From NCBI GenBank assembly GCA_010093485.1, contig MU001497.1, forward strand, positions 314,181 through 378,180: a stretch of DNA of 64,000 nt, read 5' to 3'. The notes under the pieces were generated by a model. That model saw nothing but the letters and a program-made list of their open reading frames with translations. It had not been told where the DNA came from and did no database searches. A program made the translations under genes and the position numbers. Positions 58,493 through 64,000 of the stretch are shown here, piece by piece (position 1 is the stretch's first letter; the number at the start of each line of letters is the position of its first letter). Source of the stretch: Karstenula rhodostoma CBS 690.94. Lineage: Eukaryota; Ascomycota; Dothideomycetes; Pleosporales; Didymosphaeriaceae.

Positions 58493-59826
58493 ATGGCTCC
58501 CGCTCTTGTCGAAGTGCCACTCCCCGAGGCTATTAACTACGCCAAGTCTGGAACTGGCGCATACAAGGTGTGTACCCAGGCCTTCCATAGATCCTGCCTT
58601 TGCTAAGTACTGTAAGGAGGCGTTCCAAAGTGGTCCGAAGAGCTTCAGGGCAGATGCAGAGTTGAAGGGAACCGAAAAACAACCTCCGGCCAAGTATCCT
58701 AACTACTTGCCGACGTGGAACGACAAGAAGTAGGTGGCAACTGCCCTGATCTTGCTCAGCATTGACTTACCACGTGGGAAGGTACCCGCCTCTGGAGCCT
58801 TTCGAGCACTACGAGCATGGCAAGGACGCAGATGCTAGCTTCTCGAACCTTTTGAAAGATGCCACCAAGGTGGATGATCTCACGGCGAACACCGGCGCTG
58901 AAGTTCACGGCGTGCAACTAAGCAAGCTCACAGATGCCGGCAAGGATGAGCTAGCGCTGTTCGTTGCTCAGAAGAAGGTCGTCGGTCAGTGACGATGATT
59001 CTTGAGGCCTTCAATCTAGCTTCTGACAACAAGCAGCTTTCCGTGATCAGGACTTTGCAGATCTTCCCATCAGCGATGCCTTAAAGATTGGAGGTTATTT
59101 CGGACGACACCACATTCATCCAACCTCTGGCGGTCCCGATGGTCATCCCGAAGTACACCTGGTCCACCGTGGTGCGGACGATACCACCTCCCGGGACTTC
59201 TTCGAAGAGCGCACGAACTCAGTTACATGGCACTCTGACGTCACCTACGAGAAGCAGCCGCCGGGCACCACCTTCCTCTATCTCTTAGATGGACCGGCCG
59301 CAGGTGGAGACACACTTTTCGCCAACCAGGCATTGGCATACCGCCGGCTTTCGCCTGAGTTCCAGAAAAGGCTCCATGGCTTGAAGGTCGTTCACTCCGG
59401 TAAGTAATCGAGTCGAGACCTGATCAGACGGGTTCTAATCAACAAACAGCCGTTGAGCAGGCCGATAACAGCAGAAACCGCGGAGGCATCGTTCGCCGCG
59501 AACCTGTCACATCCATCCACCCTCTCGTGCGCACACATCCCGTGACCGGCGAGAAAGCACTCTTCATCAACCCACAATTCTCGCGCCGCATTCTCGGCTA
59601 TAAGAAGGAGGAGAGCGACTATCTCCTCAACTTCCTGTACGACCATCTCGCGAAGGGCCAGGATTTCCAGGCCCGCGTGAAGTGGGCTCCAGGAACAGTC
59701 GTGGTATGGGATAACCGAGTTACGGCTCACTCTGCTCTCCTTGACTGGGAAGACGGAGCGCGGAGGCATCTTGCTCGAATTACGCCGCAGGCTGAGGCAC
59801 CCTATGAAACTCCTTTCGAGGGTTAG
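58493..59826 (+). CDS. JLP1: TauD/Jlp1-type Fe(II)/2-oxoglutarate dioxygenase, five exons
   Basis: Exons 58493-58567, 58617-58729, 58782-58984, 59037-59399 and 59450-59826 join in phase to 376 residues. Introns are 46-52 bp. Diagnostic regions: PPLEPFEHYEHGKDAD, FRDQDFADLPI, GGYFGRHHIHPTSGGPDG, the metal pair His-x-Asp in TWHSDVTYEKQPPGTTF, NRGGIVRREPV, the distal His in VTAHSALLDW and the 2OG-binding Arg in RRHLARITPQ. The family (yeast Jlp1) oxidatively releases sulfite from taurine, isethionate and other alkylsulfonates. The product is intact. It probably acts in the cytosol as a sulfur-scavenging enzyme with the divergent permease. Confidence 0.94.
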
Positions 59827-60604
59827 AATTATCTAGAATATAATGAAAGCGTGTTCACCGCATTATTGCGGTCCTACACATAGAGAGTGGATCTCGATCG
59901 TTGACAGGTACTCAATTGTTGACTCTTCGCGAGCTTCTGCAAGCCGCGGCAAAACGCAGTACAGGAACTCGGTGGGGTGCCAGAACAAACATTTCGAACA
60001 AGACGAATAAATCATGCGAGTTCAGTGAAGGATGCGAGGCAAGTACATAAAGGTAGCTGCGGATGGTACGGCGCGTCGACTTGCGCGAAGAAGCTGGCCG
60101 CTGGAAGAGCGCGAGAGTGCACTAGCCTGATTTGGAGCGAATCACGTGGGCAAGCTGTTCTCGGGTATTTAGGGCAGCTGTACTTCGTAGGGCTTGGGTA
60201 AGAACAGCCCTGCATACACCCAGGTACCCTTGGATCTGTACAACCGCCCGATCTTATACTCGCTGGTTGTAAGCAGAGTAGCATATCAATGGCCGTATCC
60301 ACGTACATTTCAGCGTCCTCGGACTCTTGTGTCTCAAGCGTTTTCTAAAAGGTCAAAGTTTCATCGGTATGAACATTTGCAGAGAGGAAACAAAATAGGA
60401 CTTTCTATTTGAATGAAATTTAGAGGATTTGCAAAGATCGAGAGATTTTGAAACTTCCAAATGTCTCAGTCGAATGTCCACTAAGTTTGCAATGTTCGCA
60501 AAGCCATCGTCGATCGCGGTTGCTCGAAAAGAGTCAAAGATGGGCCTCCAAATCGGTTTTACCGTACCCAAGATGATTCGCATCAAAATCAACTTCGAAA
60601 ACAA
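59827..60604. other. Convergent 3' region carrying repeat copy 2
   Basis: 778 bp between convergent genes; contains copy 2 of the dispersed repeat and otherwise only short frames. Confidence 0.45.
59919..59977 (+). repeat. Dispersed 59-bp repeat, copy 2
   Basis: TTGACTCTTCGCG, then GCCGCGGCAAAAC in the core, ending AGGAACTCGGTGGGG. Closest to copy 1 at 22923-22981. The flanks of the two copies show no further obvious similarity. Confidence 0.75.
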
Positions 60605-63398
60605 TCACTCTGCCTCACCACCCTGCGCACACATCATCAAAAGCCCGTTGGCTTTCAGAAGACCAACGTCCGCCCTCACCGTCCCTTCTTCGCTTGCTCC
60701 CTCAGCCTCCTCCTCATCAGTCTCCACATACTTAGGCTTCGGCTCTTTGTCCAAAGCCGTAACCATATCATCCAAGCTGTTCATGTAGATCTGACCGAGC
60801 TCGTGCGCACAGCGACTGCAGAGGCCCAGTCCACACCCATCCATCATCACAGTTTCATCTTCATCCTCGTTCGCTGTAACGGATGGCTGCGGAGTGCAGC
60901 ACCGATGCGTAGCAAGCGAGAAGCACAGCGAGCACCATCGCTGAAGCTCGAATTGTACCTGGGACGTGCCACCTCCGGCAGTCATTAGATCTTCCGCGGC
61001 GGCGTCGTAATCGAGCCGATCTTCATGAAGCTCCATAGGCTGAACGACGTGGTTGGGACACACTATGATCTGGAGTCGGTGGAAGGTACATTTATAACAC
61101 ATGGTAGTCGCGCCGTTCCCCTCGCGATGTCCATTGCCGAACTCTGTGTAGCCCTGACCGTTAGACCACTGGATAGTATGCACCTCTCGTTCGAAATGTC
61201 CGACCATGCCGAAGACGGGCATGTCGCAGAAATTACAGTCTTTAACGGCATTACGGTGACCAGGAGGCTCCACGGAGAAGATCATGGGGTGCGCGAAAGA
61301 GGTCTTGATCGTGGTCAGGAAACCGATGTGGCCTTCAGCGTCTTCCATGATCTCCTGTTCAGTGGCTTCATCTTCCTGGGCATTGCTATCGTCGGCAGAG
61401 CTCTCTGCGTCCATGTATGCAAGATCCGCGGGGCTGAAGAGATCGGAGCCTGGGATCGAGGTTTGAGGTGCGATTTTTTCCAGGAGCGTACGCTGCGGGT
61501 CTTTAGGTTTCGCAATGGCTATGGGTTCTTCTTCGGCGTCTTTCTTCTTCTTCCTCTTCTTCGCAGGCTTCTCTTTTTCGTGCGGTGTAACGTCGTAGAA
61601 GTGACAACCGATTTTCTTCTTCTTGCAATGCTTGCACGGCGGTTTGTCCGTCTTCTTCTTAAGAGAGCATCTCTTTTTCTCCTCGCGACAGTGTGTGCAT
61701 GATATCCACTTCCTACCCTCGCCGTAGTGCACTCTATCCAGATCGATGCGTTCGGACTTGTATCCCCTAGGAGGTCTTGCTTTGCAGTCGAGATTGTCGG
61801 CTTCAAGACATTCGTCGCACATTGCCATTTGTCTGTGGAAACAAAGAGTTAGCTTGTTTTTAGATACGTATGTGTGCAATCACTTACGGTTCGCCGTTTG
61901 TATTCTCAAACGAGCAGGTCTGTCCCTGTTCTACACAGCGATTGCACGGACCAAACTCGCCTGGGTCAAGAATTGGTTCGCACTCAATTTCGTTGTCCAC
62001 ACAGTCCTGGCACGGGTACTCTCCATCGGACACCATTGAACAATTCTTACGATCGGCGCGACACGTTTTGCAGCCTCGTATAGTAGGGTGGCCTGTCAGG
62101 TCCTCATGCTCGCCGGCTGGATCCGCGACATGGAGATTGCAGGTCGGCGTGGGTGTATCTTTACGGAACAGAGCGAGGAGCTCTTCTCTTTCGGCCTCAT
62201 CTTCTGTGTCAAGGATTGAGTGTCCATCGGGCCAATTGTCCTGGTTATCAGTGATGTCCAAAACCATTCCCATAGCCTCAATTTTACCCCTGAAGATAAG
62301 CTTTAGCTTGCGTTCACCTTCAGCCTCGGCATTATCCTTATTTGGCTTCTTCTTGGCCTTCTGTGCTTGTTTGGCTTGTTTGGCCATGCGAGCTTTAACC
62401 GACCATATCCGCGCCTCTTCCGCAGGATCATAGTTGCCACTCTGGTCGATGTCGATATGTGTACTGGCAGCACCTTGCCTGTTGATGTTTTTTCGTAGAC
62501 CGTATGACTCCACAGGATCATCTGTATAGGTCTGGACCTCAGAGTCGCCACGTCTGTCGGTTTCTTCTTCTTCCTGAAGCATGGGCGAAAGCTTTGGTGA
62601 ATCATCGTGCTGAGACTGTCCATGAACTGCATCTACATCATTACTAGATGCAGCCAGTTCATAATCGCCTTGGCCCTCTTGCTGGTCCAGGGTAAGACTG
62701 GAAAACCTCATGCCAAGGCCAATACCCGGTGTCTGCGGCGGTGTCTGGACAAAATCTGGTCAGCGGAACATGCGACTTGAGTGTTCGGCATGGCTCACCT
62801 GACTAGCGCCATCTGTTCCCTCGACGGGACCGCCGAACAATGAAATGCGTGCCTTCTTGGTGGGGCTGGGCTCCGGAGTATCGCCATCGTCTTTATCGTG
62901 GTCACTTAAATGCCGAGGAATCTTCTTGCTTTTGGATGTGTTGCGGTTCTTCGAACTCGTGGGACTGGGTCCGAACAGATCTTCCATTCCGTCATCATCC
63001 TCGTGGCCTTCGTCATCAGACAGCCCAGGAGAAAGTATAAGACGCTGCTGTCCGCTTCCGCTAGGTTCATCTACATCCATATTGCTAGGTCCCCCAAACA
63101 ATGAAGTAATCCGCGGTGTTTTGGTCGGACTCGGCTGTGGAACATGGTCGTCGTCTACGTCAGGACCGCTCAGGCGCCGTGGAATCTTCTTATTCTTGCC
63201 CGGCGCGCGTTTTTTCGAGATCTCGCCGAAAAGGTCTTCGAAAATATCAGAATCTAACCCTTCATCGTCGGACAGGCCCTTAGTGAAGTTTAGAGGTTGC
63301 TGACCGCCGGCGCTGGCGTAGTCCACATCCATATCGTCATAGTCGTGAGGCAGACCGAGATCTTGGAGCAAGGACTGAGATGGGTCGTTGTTCGCCAT
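60605..63398 (-). CDS. Large acidic protein with three tandem Zn2Cys6-like clusters, three exons
   Basis: Exons 63398-62799, 62744-61888 and 61832-60605 join in phase to 894 residues. Residues 1-200 are acidic with two copies of a ~75-residue block (GLSDDEG...EDLFG...KKIPRxLS...PSPTK...SLFGGP). About residues 425-562 hold six CxxCx6C half-clusters: CKTCRADRKNC, CQDCVDNEIEC, CNRCVEQGQTC, CDECLEADNLDC (one spacer residue longer), CTHCREEKKRC, CKHCKKKKIGC. They pair into three Zn2Cys6-like units, the second spanning an intron. A Lys-rich NLS (KEKPAKKRKKKKDAE) follows. The last third has further Cys/His pairs (CNFCDMPVFGMVGH, CYKC, WCSLC, CSRCAH). Nuclear, DNA- or chromatin-associated function is inferred; no metabolic target is implied. 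Confidence 0.88.
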
Positions 63399-64000
63399 AG
63401 GGTCATATATGAATCGAGAATTTATGTGTTGGTGAGTGGGTTGGTGCTTCGCAGTCGGTGTGTGAAGCCTGCTTGTTAATGCGAGAGGGATCGCACAATG
63501 ATTTCGATCGACGGCGTTTGCAAGCTAACGGAAGACACGCGCGTAGCCGCTCCAGCAAAGTAAGAGATGAGACATTCGAGGCGGTGGTGGATAGGACGCT
63601 GAGAATTGGCGAAATTCGAGCCTTGAGTGTCGGAGAGAAAGAAGAGAGCGAGGAGATAATGCGGAGAGGATGTTGTGAGTCGCTACCCATGGTCATAGGC
63701 GACCTTAGTAGGTAATAGAGAGATCCGAATGACTGATAGACATCGAGATCAACCCTAAGTAAGGGTAAAAAGTCCTCTTCGTGATTGATGCAGAGTGTAA
63801 ATGGGAAGCGATGGCAGCTGACTCCTGTGCGTGGGGGAGAATCTAGGGGGATGTAGGTGAGACAAACTGAGAGATGAGGAATAAGAGTCATAAGCTTCCA
63901 ACCCCTACGCTTTTAATGGAAATAAATGAAGCAGTCCAGAGAACTGAACCAACAGAGGTGGCGGTTCTCCGATTTAAGTTCAGTGCAAGGGTGTTGTGCA
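63399..64000. promoter_or_regulatory. Upstream region of the zinc-cluster gene
   Basis: 602 bp to the window end. Should contain the promoter of the minus-strand gene; no other gene supported. Confidence 0.4.

Overview
The window is nuclear DNA of a filamentous ascomycete (Pezizomycotina). Nearly every recognisable gene is eukaryotic and monocistronic, many are split by 41-90 bp GT-AG introns with CTNAC/TGAC-like branch sites, and the families are typical of moulds: a CFEM GPI-protein, DUF4246, a Dal5-type permease, a Zn2Cys6 protein and a PtaB/Adn1-type LIM-binding regulator. The gene content suits Dothideomycetes, but I cannot fix the class from sequence alone. No operons, CRISPR arrays or convincing tRNA/rRNA genes are seen. 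Exon joins were worked out by hand from splice signals and reading-frame continuity.

Layout. 1-8 kb: secreted hydrolase-type proteins (SMP-30-like propeller, trypsin-like protease, type-B carboxylesterase). 8-20.5 kb: a DUF4246 protein with a mitochondrial-looking leader, an AKR7-type reductase, a CFEM protein, anthranilate synthase component I (ten exons), an unknown protein and a BTB-like protein. 21.5-30 kb: a two-TM protein, then a gene-poor stretch with a small LRAT-like protein, an APH-like kinase, a probably decayed gene, a tiny gene, a 36-bp in-frame tandem repeat and the first copy of a 59-bp dispersed repeat.

30-38.2 kb: the most coherent functional region. myo-Inositol oxygenase, an aldo/keto reductase, a KduD/gluconate-5-dehydrogenase-like SDR, a sorbitol/idonate-type zinc dehydrogenase and a Gfo/Idh/MocA oxidoreductase sit side by side. 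Together they could turn inositol into D-glucuronate and then, through L-gulonate, 2-keto-L-gulonate, L-idonate and 5-keto-D-gluconate, into D-gluconate.

38.7-53.1 kb: housekeeping and regulatory genes (cytosolic leucyl-tRNA synthetase, a small membrane protein, a small new gene, the LIM-binding regulator, V-ATPase subunit B). They are interrupted by a CTG-repeat tract and a ~165-bp tandem array at 45.0-45.7 kb. 53.9-54.8 kb: a broken protein-kinase relic.

55.5-59.8 kb: a divergent pair, a Dal5/Soa1-type permease and a TauD/Jlp1-type dioxygenase, which reads as a sulfonate uptake-and-desulfonation module. The other two copies of the 59-bp repeat flank this pair. 60.6-63.4 kb: a large acidic nuclear-type protein with six CxxCx6C half-clusters (three tandem Zn2Cys6-like units) and an internal duplication.
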